IMG/VR virus record: IMGVR_UViG_3300034102_003702
Span: 1-64,000 of that record
Strand: one strand, 5' to 3'
DNA from: a virus
Length of the DNA: 64,000 bases
The notes under the pieces are model-generated. The model made no database searches. It had not been told where the DNA came from and was given only the letters and a program-made list of their open reading frames with translations. This document shows, in pieces, positions 15,570 to 23,972 of the stretch; positions within the stretch are counted from its first letter, which is position 1, and each line of letters begins with the position of its first letter. The position numbers were made by a program, and so were the translations under genes.

Positions 15570-15746
15570 ATGGACCTTGAGAACTACTTCAGACTTAACT
15601 TTGCTTTAATGCAGTATCATAAATACTCATTAACAGAGATTGAAAATATGATTCCTTGGGAAAGGGATGTTTATGTTGAATTATTGAAGCAACATCTGGA
15701 AGAAGAGAAACTCAAACAACAAGCAAATGGCGGTCAATCCTTCTAA
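15570..15746 (+). CDS. Small tail-assembly-chaperone-like protein (58 aa)
   Basis: A 58-codon frame beginning MDLENYFRLNFALM, continuing with SLTEIENMIPWERDVYVELL and a Glu-rich helix. The gene lies between gp26 and the tape-measure-like gene and overlaps the latter's start by 20 bases. The short 'size, then IPWERD, then helix' pattern and the location recall the small tail chaperones made just before tape measures in other myophages (P2 gpE type). Homology is not proven. T4 gp51 or gp28 may be the functional counterpart. Confidence 0.65.
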   Translation: MDLENYFRLNFALMQYHKYSLTEIENMIPWERDVYVELLKQHLEEEKLKQQANGGQSF

Positions 15747-17868
15747 AATTAGTTCTCTAGTTCTCTCTAATGGGAAGAAGGTATCTACTGAAAAAATTGA
15801 TGAAAGGATTTTAGAACTGCTTGGTCTTCAGGATGAATATGAATTGTCCTATGATGAATATTCTGGACATTTAAAAGAAGCAATGGTTGCTTCCAGAATG
15901 TCTAAAACTAGATATTCAACCTTGGAAACAGAATTAATCACAAATGAATGGAAGAGAGTAAAATCAAAGAAAGGTAGATTTAAACCAAAAAAAATTAGTG
16001 TAGAAAGTTTTAAAAAAGGAAGTGCTGTAGGAATCCAATTAGGAAAACAAAAATTACTTAAGGGAATATCAACTAAAAGATTGGCATTGCCTTCAGCGAT
16101 TGATAATATGTCTGGGGCAAATGATATTAATAATATTAAAAATGCTCTATCTCAAATCATTGCCAATTTAACAGAACAGAATAAAATTCAGAAAAAGATA
16201 TTAGAAAGAGAAAGAATACAGAGTGAAAAGGAAAAAAGAGCAGGAGCAGAAGCACTTTTAGAAAAAGGATTTACTAAGGCACTTGGTGCAGCACAAAAGA
16301 TGTTGGCACCTATCAAGTCATTACTTGATAAAATTATTGATGCAATCATTGCTATTTTTATTGGAAGGTCTATTGTAAAACTAATTGAATGGTTTGGTAA
16401 TAAAGATAATCAAGAAAAAGTCAAGAGCATCTTTAAGTTTCTTGGTGAACATTGGCCAAAACTACTTGCACTGTATCTAAGATTTGGAACAGGTCTTGGT
16501 AAATTTATTGGAGGTTTATCTTCACTTCTAATCAGGGGAACTTTAAGACTTGTTCAAGCAGCAGCAGGATTGGCAGCAAGAGCAGGATTGAGAGGTGCTG
16601 GTAAGGTTGCAGGATTCCTTGGCGGTAGAGGTGGGAAACTATTAGGTGCTGGATTAGAAATTGGTACAGCAGTTGCCGGTACTATGGCACTGAGTAAAGG
16701 CATTGAAGATTTTGGTGGAGTTAAATTTGCTGGTGGTGGACTTGCAAACTTTAAAAAATTATTTGGATTTTTTGGTGGTGGTACAAGACCTGGATACATC
16801 AGTGGACAAAAGGGTGTAGATAAAATTCCCGCAATGTTGAGTGATGGTGAATTTGTTATGTCGCGTGGTGCTGTCCAGAAGTACGGTACAAGCACTTTAG
16901 AGGCAATGAATGCTTCTGGTGGAGGAACAAACAGACCAAGAATGATTACTGGAACAACTTATGCTGCAGGTGGTGGGCAGATTGGAACTCGTAGTGTTGA
17001 TCCTCCATTGGGCGGAAATGAAAAAATTGCATACAATCAACTCAAATTAAATTTCCCATCAGCAAAACCTTATCATATTGCTGCTGCTCTTGGCAATTTC
17101 TCAATTGAGGCACCTGGATTAAAACCAAATACTGCTCAAGACGGTGGAGGTCCTGGTAGAGGAGTGGCACAATGGGAAACTCCTGGAAGATGGGATACTG
17201 CAGTAAAGAGATATGGTCCTGGAGTTTTTAATAACCTGAAGCAACAAATGGATTATGTTAAGTATGAAATGGATACTGGCAATCCAGACTCTCAAGGAAG
17301 ACCTCAACTTCCTTGGGGAAGAGAAACGAAGAGTGCTTGGTTAGGTTCAAAAAATTTAAGTGAAGCAACCAAGAATTTTATGCTTGGATATGAAGCACCA
17401 AGCGTACCGCACGAATCTGCAAGAATGGCAGCGGCTAAAAGAATATTAAATTCAAGTTCATCTGCAAATATTGCATCAAAACCAAAACCAAAAGGTCAGC
17501 AACCAAATATTCTGCAGAAAGTTGGAACTGGTATTGCATCTATGTTTGGATTAAATCAACCAGCAAAAGCAGAACCAGTTTCCAAACCTAAACCAAGATT
17601 TGCAGGTGGACTTTCTCCAGATTCTTCTCAGAGAAAGTCATCATCAATTCCAACAATGACTTTCTCTGCTTCAAAATCTAGATCATCTCAAAGAAATATT
17701 TCTGCACCAACTAATTTTATGCCAGAAATAGTTTATGAAGTTGCTGTTCCAAGTTCAACAAAACCATCTGTAGGTGGTCTTGGTGGTTCTCCTCAAGTAC
17801 CATCATTTAGTAATGTTCATGCATCTAATAATGCAGTCAGAAATGCAAAGATATATGGAGTAAGATAA
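15727..17868 (+). CDS. Tape-measure-like tail protein with a tail-lysozyme domain
   Basis: A 713-residue protein. The N-terminal half is helical with a coiled-coil stretch (residues 140-175) and hydrophobic segments (about 190-230 and 265-330). Then comes GGTRPGYISG-x3-VDKIPAMLSDGEFVM (about 350-378), a motif common near tape-measure C-termini. Residues about 428-560 resemble the phage tail lysozyme family (PYHIAAALGNFSIEAPG, then GRGVAQWETPGRW), with the candidate catalytic Glu near 460. The Ser/Pro-rich tail is probably flexible. Together with its neighbour it occupies the place of T4 gp29. Confidence 0.75.
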   Translation: MAVNPSKISSLVLSNGKKVSTEKIDERILELLGLQDEYELSYDEYSGHLKEAMVASRMSKTRYSTLETELITNEWKRVKSKKGRFKPKKISVESFKKGSAVGIQLGKQKLLKGISTKRLALPSAIDNMSGANDINNIKNALSQIIANLTEQNKIQKKILERERIQSEKEKRAGAEALLEKGFTKALGAAQKMLAPIKSLLDKIIDAIIAIFIGRSIVKLIEWFGNKDNQEKVKSIFKFLGEHWPKLLALYLRFGTGLGKFIGGLSSLLIRGTLRLVQAAAGLAARAGLRGAGKVAGFLGGRGGKLLGAGLEIGTAVAGTMALSKGIEDFGGVKFAGGGLANFKKLFGFFGGGTRPGYISGQKGVDKIPAMLSDGEFVMSRGAVQKYGTSTLEAMNASGGGTNRPRMITGTTYAAGGGQIGTRSVDPPLGGNEKIAYNQLKLNFPSAKPYHIAAALGNFSIEAPGLKPNTAQDGGGPGRGVAQWETPGRWDTAVKRYGPGVFNNLKQQMDYVKYEMDTGNPDSQGRPQLPWGRETKSAWLGSKNLSEATKNFMLGYEAPSVPHESARMAAAKRILNSSSSANIASKPKPKGQQPNILQKVGTGIASMFGLNQPAKAEPVSKPKPRFAGGLSPDSSQRKSSSIPTMTFSASKSRSSQRNISAPTNFMPEIVYEVAVPSSTKPSVGGLGGSPQVPSFSNVHASNNAVRNAKIYGVR

Positions 17869-17872
17869 GTAA

Positions 17873-20602
17873 ATGGAACCAAAAGCACTAGCACCTGCAA
17901 AAATCAATCCAACAAAACTTCTAGGTGGTTCCTCCTTTGCAATTAAAAAAATTAGTGTATCAAACAATATTGGACCTCAAAAAGGTGATTTGGTAGTTAT
18001 TAAAACTCAAGTTATAGAAGTAAAAAACTTGATCAAAAGTTCTACTTTATTAAAGCAAGTAGAAATAACCAAAAAAAGAAAACAAGAAGAGAGGGATAAA
18101 TTTTCAAAAAAAGAAGCAGAACTTGAAACAAAAAAAGAACAACCAGGAACAGAAAAAGTTAAAGTTCCTGGGGTTCCCAAATTGGGATTTTTAGAAAGAA
18201 TTAAAAATATTATCTTCGCAGTTTTACTTGGAAGATTTGTTGTTAAGATGCTTCCAAATCTTCCAAAGTTACTTGGAGTAGTAAAAGTAGTTAGTACTGG
18301 TGTTGAATTTGCTGCAGATTTTTCTGTAGGATTGATTGATGCACTGGGAACTTTTATTCAAAAAACAGATGAAGCATCAAAACAAACTCGTGGATTTCTA
18401 AAGACCGTGGGTGGGGATAATGCAGTTAAAATTTTTGATGGATTTAATAATGCTGTTAATGCAGTTATTATTGCTGCAATTGCCGCAACACAATTACCCT
18501 CATTTGATAGGCCTAAAACTGAACCATCTGGCGGTGTTCCCTCATCAGGATCTGGTCAAACAGCATCAAGATTCGGCAAAAGAACATTAATAAGAACACT
18601 TGGTAGGGGCGGTGCAAAAGTAGCACTCAGGGCCGCAAGACCACTTTTAAAAGCAATTCCTATAATTGGAGGTCTTATTGATTTTGCAATAAATTATTTT
18701 ATTTTTAAAGAACCACTTGGAAGAGCAGCATTTAAATCTATTGGTGCTACACTTGGAGCGGTTCTTGGTGTAACACTTGGTTCTGCAATTCCTTTCTTTG
18801 GAAATATTGTTGGTGGTATTGCCGGTGGTAGTGTTGGTGATTGGTTAGGTGGACTTTTATACGATACTTTTTTTGGAAATAAAACCCCACAAAAACCAAA
18901 AGTTCAAGGTCGTGCTCAAGGTGGAGCAATAACAAGAGGTGGAAAGTTTACTGGTGGTCCTGCAAAAAGAGGAGTTTCCAAAACTAAAAAGAGAGGAGTA
19001 ACTGCACAACCAACAAAATTAAAACCAGGTGCTGACATTGGTGGTCAAAAAAATGTTGAAAAAGTTTTTCCATCTCCTCAAGGTAAAGATAAAAATAAGC
19101 AAGTAAATCCTCTTGGATATATTAAAAAATCCAATGAAAAAATTAAGAATGCACCATTCTTTGGAGCACTATTATCTCTCAGGGACAAGGCATTAGTTGG
19201 TCAAAAACCAACACCATTAGACTATAGTATTGCTGCACAAGGACTTAATGCCTGGATGAATATGACATTCAGTTCTGGTGTATTGAGAGGTGGTGCATTT
19301 GCTAGTGGTGGTGAAGTAAATGCCGATATGTTTTTACGGGGTGAAGACTTAACTCAAGTAATTGCCAAGTCTCTGCAAGATAATATTTCATCACAACTTG
19401 AAGGAAGTATCCAAGATTTGATGAAGCAGATGATGCTAAAACCTGCTGAAGGTGAAAAGAAAGAAAATGTTCCATCTACCACTCCAGATGTTGGTGGACA
19501 ATATTCTCCAGAAGGACTTCAGGGCGAAATATATCAATACCTTCTCTCAAAGGGAATGAGTGACACTCATGCATTAGGTCTTATGGCAAACATATCCAGA
19601 GAAAGTGGATTTAGACCTGGAGTTTCTGAAGCTGGAGGACCTGGAGTTGGTCTATTCCAATATTCAAGTGGTGGAAGAAAAGATGCTTTCCTAAAGGCAG
19701 TTCCTGATTATGCAACAAACTGGAAGGGGCAAATAGATTATGCACTGAGAGAACCGGGTGAACCTGGACAACAATATCTCTCTACAAAATTTTCTTCTCC
19801 ACAAGAAGCAGCAGATTGGTTTATGAGAAAATGGGAAAGACCTGCAGAATATATTCAAAATACAGAAGGTCCAAGAATACACAGAGAATATCTTGCTAGT
19901 TTGGAAAAATATAAAACTAAGAGTGGTTATAATATTCCAACCGGTGTTGCTCTTGGTGCTGGTGCAGGAAATCTTTCTGTAGTAAAAAGTCTTGCTGAAA
20001 GTATGGGAGTTCCTTTATATTCTCATGTAAGGAAAGATAATCCGGATAGTTATCATTATGATGGAAGAGCAATGGATTTTTCAAATGACAGTGTTGGTAA
20101 TGGAACACCACAACAACTTTCTCTGGCTAAAGAACTAATCAAGAGATATGGTGCCACAGCAAAAGAAATTTTTTATACTCCACTTGGATTTAGTATAAAG
20201 GATGGAAAGAAAGTTCCTCCAATTGCTGCTAGCACACACTACAATCATGTCCACGTAGCATTCTTTGGTGGTGGTTCGACTGGAAAGGGTGGAATTGTAA
20301 GAACACACCCCGGCGAATATATTATTGATAAAGATTCTGTAGATGCTTTTGGAATTGATTTCTTTGATATAATCAACCAAACTGAAAGTGTTGCACAAAG
20401 AAAAAATTCAGCAAAACAACTGATGAGTATTCTTCAGTTCTATGCAGGATATGAGGCAGGTGGAAGACAAAGAATTAAAGTCAAAGTTCCTGCACCACAA
20501 GTATCATATGTTCCTGTACCAGTTCCTGTTGGTGGTGGAATGCTGCCAGGAGGGTCTTCTGCAGTAGATTCTGATTATGATTCAACTTATATGGGCCATT
20601 AA
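17873..20602 (+). CDS. Second tape-measure-like tail protein with lysozyme and M15-like peptidase domains
   Basis: A 909-residue protein related in layout to its upstream neighbour. It has a Lys/Glu coiled coil (about 65-105), hydrophobic segments (about 108-145 and 255-325) and a tail-lysozyme domain at about 545-685 (ALGLMANISRESGFRPG, Glu near 577; GVGLFQYSSGGR). An M15-like zinc peptidase region follows at about 698-800, with SYHYDGRAMDFS and HYNHVHVAF supplying His, Asp and His ligands. The GGIVRTHPGEYIIDKDSVDAF motif repeats the tape-measure theme. It would cut both the glycan and peptide parts of the cell wall during DNA injection. Confidence 0.75.
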   Translation: MEPKALAPAKINPTKLLGGSSFAIKKISVSNNIGPQKGDLVVIKTQVIEVKNLIKSSTLLKQVEITKKRKQEERDKFSKKEAELETKKEQPGTEKVKVPGVPKLGFLERIKNIIFAVLLGRFVVKMLPNLPKLLGVVKVVSTGVEFAADFSVGLIDALGTFIQKTDEASKQTRGFLKTVGGDNAVKIFDGFNNAVNAVIIAAIAATQLPSFDRPKTEPSGGVPSSGSGQTASRFGKRTLIRTLGRGGAKVALRAARPLLKAIPIIGGLIDFAINYFIFKEPLGRAAFKSIGATLGAVLGVTLGSAIPFFGNIVGGIAGGSVGDWLGGLLYDTFFGNKTPQKPKVQGRAQGGAITRGGKFTGGPAKRGVSKTKKRGVTAQPTKLKPGADIGGQKNVEKVFPSPQGKDKNKQVNPLGYIKKSNEKIKNAPFFGALLSLRDKALVGQKPTPLDYSIAAQGLNAWMNMTFSSGVLRGGAFASGGEVNADMFLRGEDLTQVIAKSLQDNISSQLEGSIQDLMKQMMLKPAEGEKKENVPSTTPDVGGQYSPEGLQGEIYQYLLSKGMSDTHALGLMANISRESGFRPGVSEAGGPGVGLFQYSSGGRKDAFLKAVPDYATNWKGQIDYALREPGEPGQQYLSTKFSSPQEAADWFMRKWERPAEYIQNTEGPRIHREYLASLEKYKTKSGYNIPTGVALGAGAGNLSVVKSLAESMGVPLYSHVRKDNPDSYHYDGRAMDFSNDSVGNGTPQQLSLAKELIKRYGATAKEIFYTPLGFSIKDGKKVPPIAASTHYNHVHVAFFGGGSTGKGGIVRTHPGEYIIDKDSVDAFGIDFFDIINQTESVAQRKNSAKQLMSILQFYAGYEAGGRQRIKVKVPAPQVSYVPVPVPVGGGMLPGGSSAVDSDYDSTYMGH

Positions 20603-20624
20603 ATAGTGTAGGAAATAAAGTCTT

Positions 20625-21974
20625 ATGAATAATCAAGTATTAACTACAAGAGACGTTAGAAGTATTGATGTTCCAACCATCAATGTGATTTCAAATGATC
20701 AAAAAACAAATGCAGATATTAGAGATGTTTGGACTGACATCTACTACTATGAAAGTGTCTTGCAGGAAACGATCAGAGCATCTGTAATGTATGTTGATGC
20801 TGGTACATCTATTGAAAAGGATGGCAAACAAAAGACAATTCTTGAGGGATTGCCTATTGTTGGACAAGAAAAAGTATCTTTGGCAATAAAAGATGCTAAT
20901 AATGTTGAATTAAAACTAACTTTGTATGTTAATAAAATAACCCCAGTAAAACAAGACACCACAAAGTCTTTTGTAGGACTTGATTTAATTTCTAAAGAAG
21001 GAATCTTAAATCATCAAATAAGAATTAATACTAGATTTGATGGAAAAATATCTGATCATATTTCAAGAATTTTGACTGATTCAAAATATTTGAACACTCA
21101 AAAAAATATTGATATTGAAGAAACTAATAATACTTATAATTTTATAGGCAATAATAAGAAACCTTTTTATGCTGCCATCTGGTTGTCAAAAAAAGCAGTA
21201 CCAAAAGGAATTCAACCAGGAAATACTGCAGGTTATTTTTTCTATGAGACATCTGATGGATTTAAATTCAAATCTGTTGATAATCTTTTATCTACTACAG
21301 ATTCAAAAACTGGTAATAAAAAGGACATTAAAAGTTTAATTTACAATCAGACTCCAGATGGTTCTGGGCAAAATATTCCACCTGGATATAGTGCAAAAAT
21401 ATTGGAGCATAATGTTGATGACGTAAGTGGAAATGTTCAAACAAAACTTGAAATAGGAACATACTCAACAAAAACAATACTGTTTGATCCATTTAACTGT
21501 TACTATGAGGTAGTGTTACCAAAAACTGAGATTACTGAAGGAAATCTTAAACTTGCTGGGAAAGAACTTCCAAAGTTTAATCCAGAGTTTAAAACCAATT
21601 TTACAAGAACTCAATATATGTTGATTGATACTGGTGCTCTTCCTACAGGTGATACAAAACAGCAAATAGAAAAATCAAAATTAAAAAACTTTGACCCCAA
21701 AAATATCTTGAATCAATCGACAATGAGATATAATCAGTTGTTTAGTACAAGAACAACGATTACAATAGTTGCTGATTTTAGTTTGCACGCAGGAGATTTG
21801 GTTTTCATTGATGCTGGTGTTCCTGGACAAGAGTTAGGAACTCTTCATAGTGGTTCATATCTTATTGCAGATTTATGTCATTATATTAATAAGGCTCAGG
21901 GTGGGTATACAAAACTTACATTAGTAAGGGATTCTGTAGGTAAAAAGGGATCTCCAACTTATAATGCAATTTAA
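20625..21974 (+). CDS. 27: Baseplate hub protein, gp27-like
   Basis: A 449-residue protein with a beta-rich N-terminal region (IRDVWTDIYYYESVLQETIRAS near residues 27-48) and a C-terminal barrel-like region ending LVFIDAGVPGQELG and YLIADLCHYINKAQGGYTKLTL. These features match gp27-type hub proteins that form the trimeric ring under the tube. Its place before the gp5 gene supports this. An AGGA ribosome site precedes it. Sequence similarity to T4 gp27 itself is low. Confidence 0.72.
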   Translation: MNNQVLTTRDVRSIDVPTINVISNDQKTNADIRDVWTDIYYYESVLQETIRASVMYVDAGTSIEKDGKQKTILEGLPIVGQEKVSLAIKDANNVELKLTLYVNKITPVKQDTTKSFVGLDLISKEGILNHQIRINTRFDGKISDHISRILTDSKYLNTQKNIDIEETNNTYNFIGNNKKPFYAAIWLSKKAVPKGIQPGNTAGYFFYETSDGFKFKSVDNLLSTTDSKTGNKKDIKSLIYNQTPDGSGQNIPPGYSAKILEHNVDDVSGNVQTKLEIGTYSTKTILFDPFNCYYEVVLPKTEITEGNLKLAGKELPKFNPEFKTNFTRTQYMLIDTGALPTGDTKQQIEKSKLKNFDPKNILNQSTMRYNQLFSTRTTITIVADFSLHAGDLVFIDAGVPGQELGTLHSGSYLIADLCHYINKAQGGYTKLTLVRDSVGKKGSPTYNAI

Positions 21975-22008
21975 GTTTGTTAAATAGTAGTACAATACAA
22001 TCACTAAA

Positions 22009-22221
22009 ATGGATAGTGTAGAAAAGCATATAGAGTATGATAAAAAACTTCTTGACGATCCTTTAATTTCTCCACAATCTCGTCGTCATACTGAAGAGGA
22101 ATTGGAAGCATTAGAAAAGTGGGTTAAGAACCATCCAGAAGATCATCACGATCCATCTTCTTTGGAACTTTATTGTGATTCAAATCCTGAAGCACTGGAA
22201 TGTAGAGTATATGATTATTGA
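22009..22221 (+). CDS. cp12: CP12-like Calvin cycle inhibitor
   Basis: A 70-residue protein whose C-terminus reads SSLELYCDSNPEALECRVYDY. This is the conserved CP12 C-terminal domain (LE-x-YCD-x-NP-x-A-x-ECRVYD), including its cysteine pair. CP12 binds GAPDH and PRK and shuts down the Calvin cycle. The N-terminal cysteine pair is absent and replaced by a helical charged region. Cyanophage CP12 is thought to steer carbon into the pentose phosphate pathway alongside TalC and Gnd. Here the gene is inserted between two hub genes. Confidence 0.9.
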   Translation: MDSVEKHIEYDKKLLDDPLISPQSRRHTEEELEALEKWVKNHPEDHHDPSSLELYCDSNPEALECRVYDY

Positions 22222-22223
22222 TT

Positions 22224-23924
22224 ATGTCTGAAGGAACATTATTTAATTCTGGATTTTTGGGTGCAGATTTCAATTGGTGGATTGGCCAAATTGCTGAGGA
22301 TTCCACTTGGAGAGATAATATTCTTCCTGGAAAGTTTGAAAATAAAGATCAAATTGTTGGGTGGGGTCGTAGGTATAAAGTAAGAATCATTGGTCTTCAC
22401 GACCAAGAGAGTACCATACTTCCTTCGGAACAACTTCCTTGGGCACAGGTAATGTATCCTGTGACTGCTGGTGGTGGTCAGTCAGGTTCTTCTGCAACTT
22501 CTGCATTAAGACAAGGAAATTTTGTATTTGGATTTTTCTTGGATGGACCTGACCAACAAGTTCCAGTTATTATGGGAGTTCTTGGTAACAACGCCCAAAC
22601 TCAACTTGGTGTTAAAACTGGCGATAAGGGATTTGTTCCTTTAACTGGATATAATCGTGTAGATGATCCTAATCCTGATCCAAACATTTCAGTTGCAGAT
22701 AAAAATCTTGCAATTACTAAACCAAAAGGTTCTGAACAATCACAGGAATGTTCGCCCATAGTATCTGGGGTTACTCTGGATAAGTATGGACTTCCGTATG
22801 GAAAAGCAACGAAAGCACAGTTGCAAGATATTCAAAGTGCATCTGCGGAAGCAAACGCAAGAAATTTAACTGGTAATGCTTTTGATGAGTTTGTCAAGAA
22901 TGCGGTTCAAAACGGAATCAAAAATCGTTGTGAGCAGGCAAACTCTTCAACATCTTCAGCAAGACCTGGAGCAACAATAGAGCAACCCGATAATCCTCAT
23001 CAACAAAGTGTTGCTGACGTAAAGAAGAATGATCTTTATCATAGAAAGGTTGTTCTAATGTCGCCTTGTGATGTTACAAATTCTGCATTAAAAGCAATGC
23101 AAGTTGTGATTGAAAATCTAACAAATGATATTAATAAAAAATTAAATGCTTTAGTAAGTTATATCGATGCTGCTACTGATATCCTTTCACAAATTCAAAC
23201 ATTAATTTCAAATGCTGCTTGCGAAATTGCAAAGTATATGAAAACAATCTTTGATAAAATTATGGAATATGTTTTGAAGAAAATTAATAAAGCAATGTCT
23301 CCAACTGTCAGTTTGATGTATCCAAATCAGAGACATAGGTACTTAGACATCAAAGAAAAGATTACTCAATTAATATACTGCCTATATCAAAAAATTACTA
23401 ATAACCTTTGTGCATTAATCCAAGGAATTCTTGATGGCGAACTCGATACAAAAACAATTCCACCAGAAACTTCTTCACCTACAACACCTATATGTTCTGT
23501 TGAATCTTTAACTGGTAAGGTAATTTCTGCAAATATGGATGCTATGAATCAGGGAATTGATGATGTCTTAGCAAGCATTAATGGATTCTTGGGCGATATT
23601 GTTGGGGAACTAAACGAAGTATCATCGGTAATAGGTAGCGTTAATGAATTGATTAATTCTATAAGTTCAAGTTTAACCTCCGCACTAAGTTTTCAAAATA
23701 TAAGTATCTCTATTTTTGGGTGTGATATAACTCCAAATTGTGCAGCATCATCCTATTATACACTTCAAATTGGAAGTGGTGACGCTAAAGATTGTCAGAT
23801 TCCCAAATTCCCGAATGTTGACTATCAGGCACAAATTTCCTTTAAGGCACCAAAAATTGGTAATGTTCAATTTGCAACTCCATCCACAAATGTTCAGGAT
23901 GTAAATGTCCAATTAGGATGTTGA
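22224..23924 (+). CDS. 5: Baseplate hub/spike base protein gp5 (OB domain, no lysozyme)
   Basis: A 566-residue protein. The N-terminal 120 residues have the gp5 OB-fold pattern: WIGQIAED near 16-23, RRYKVRIIGLHDQES, LPWAQVMYPVTAGGGQSG, FGFFLDGPDQQVPVIMGVLG. No lysozyme domain follows. Instead there is a long helical, Asn/Ser-rich region (about 260-500) and a Cys-containing end. Start ATG 22224 is preferred to TTG 22218. It should form the base of the membrane spike under gp27. Confidence 0.85.
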   Translation: MSEGTLFNSGFLGADFNWWIGQIAEDSTWRDNILPGKFENKDQIVGWGRRYKVRIIGLHDQESTILPSEQLPWAQVMYPVTAGGGQSGSSATSALRQGNFVFGFFLDGPDQQVPVIMGVLGNNAQTQLGVKTGDKGFVPLTGYNRVDDPNPDPNISVADKNLAITKPKGSEQSQECSPIVSGVTLDKYGLPYGKATKAQLQDIQSASAEANARNLTGNAFDEFVKNAVQNGIKNRCEQANSSTSSARPGATIEQPDNPHQQSVADVKKNDLYHRKVVLMSPCDVTNSALKAMQVVIENLTNDINKKLNALVSYIDAATDILSQIQTLISNAACEIAKYMKTIFDKIMEYVLKKINKAMSPTVSLMYPNQRHRYLDIKEKITQLIYCLYQKITNNLCALIQGILDGELDTKTIPPETSSPTTPICSVESLTGKVISANMDAMNQGIDDVLASINGFLGDIVGELNEVSSVIGSVNELINSISSSLTSALSFQNISISIFGCDITPNCAASSYYTLQIGSGDAKDCQIPKFPNVDYQAQISFKAPKIGNVQFATPSTNVQDVNVQLGC

Positions 23925-23925
23925 T

Positions 23926-23933
23926 GATAAATA
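23926..23933 (+). promoter_or_regulatory. T4-type late promoter GATAAATA
   Basis: GATAAATA lies 2 bases after the gp5 stop and 40 bases before the next gene. Confidence 0.65.
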
Positions 23934-23972
23934 AGGTTAATGGAAAGACTTTGAAATATAATACTACTAAAA

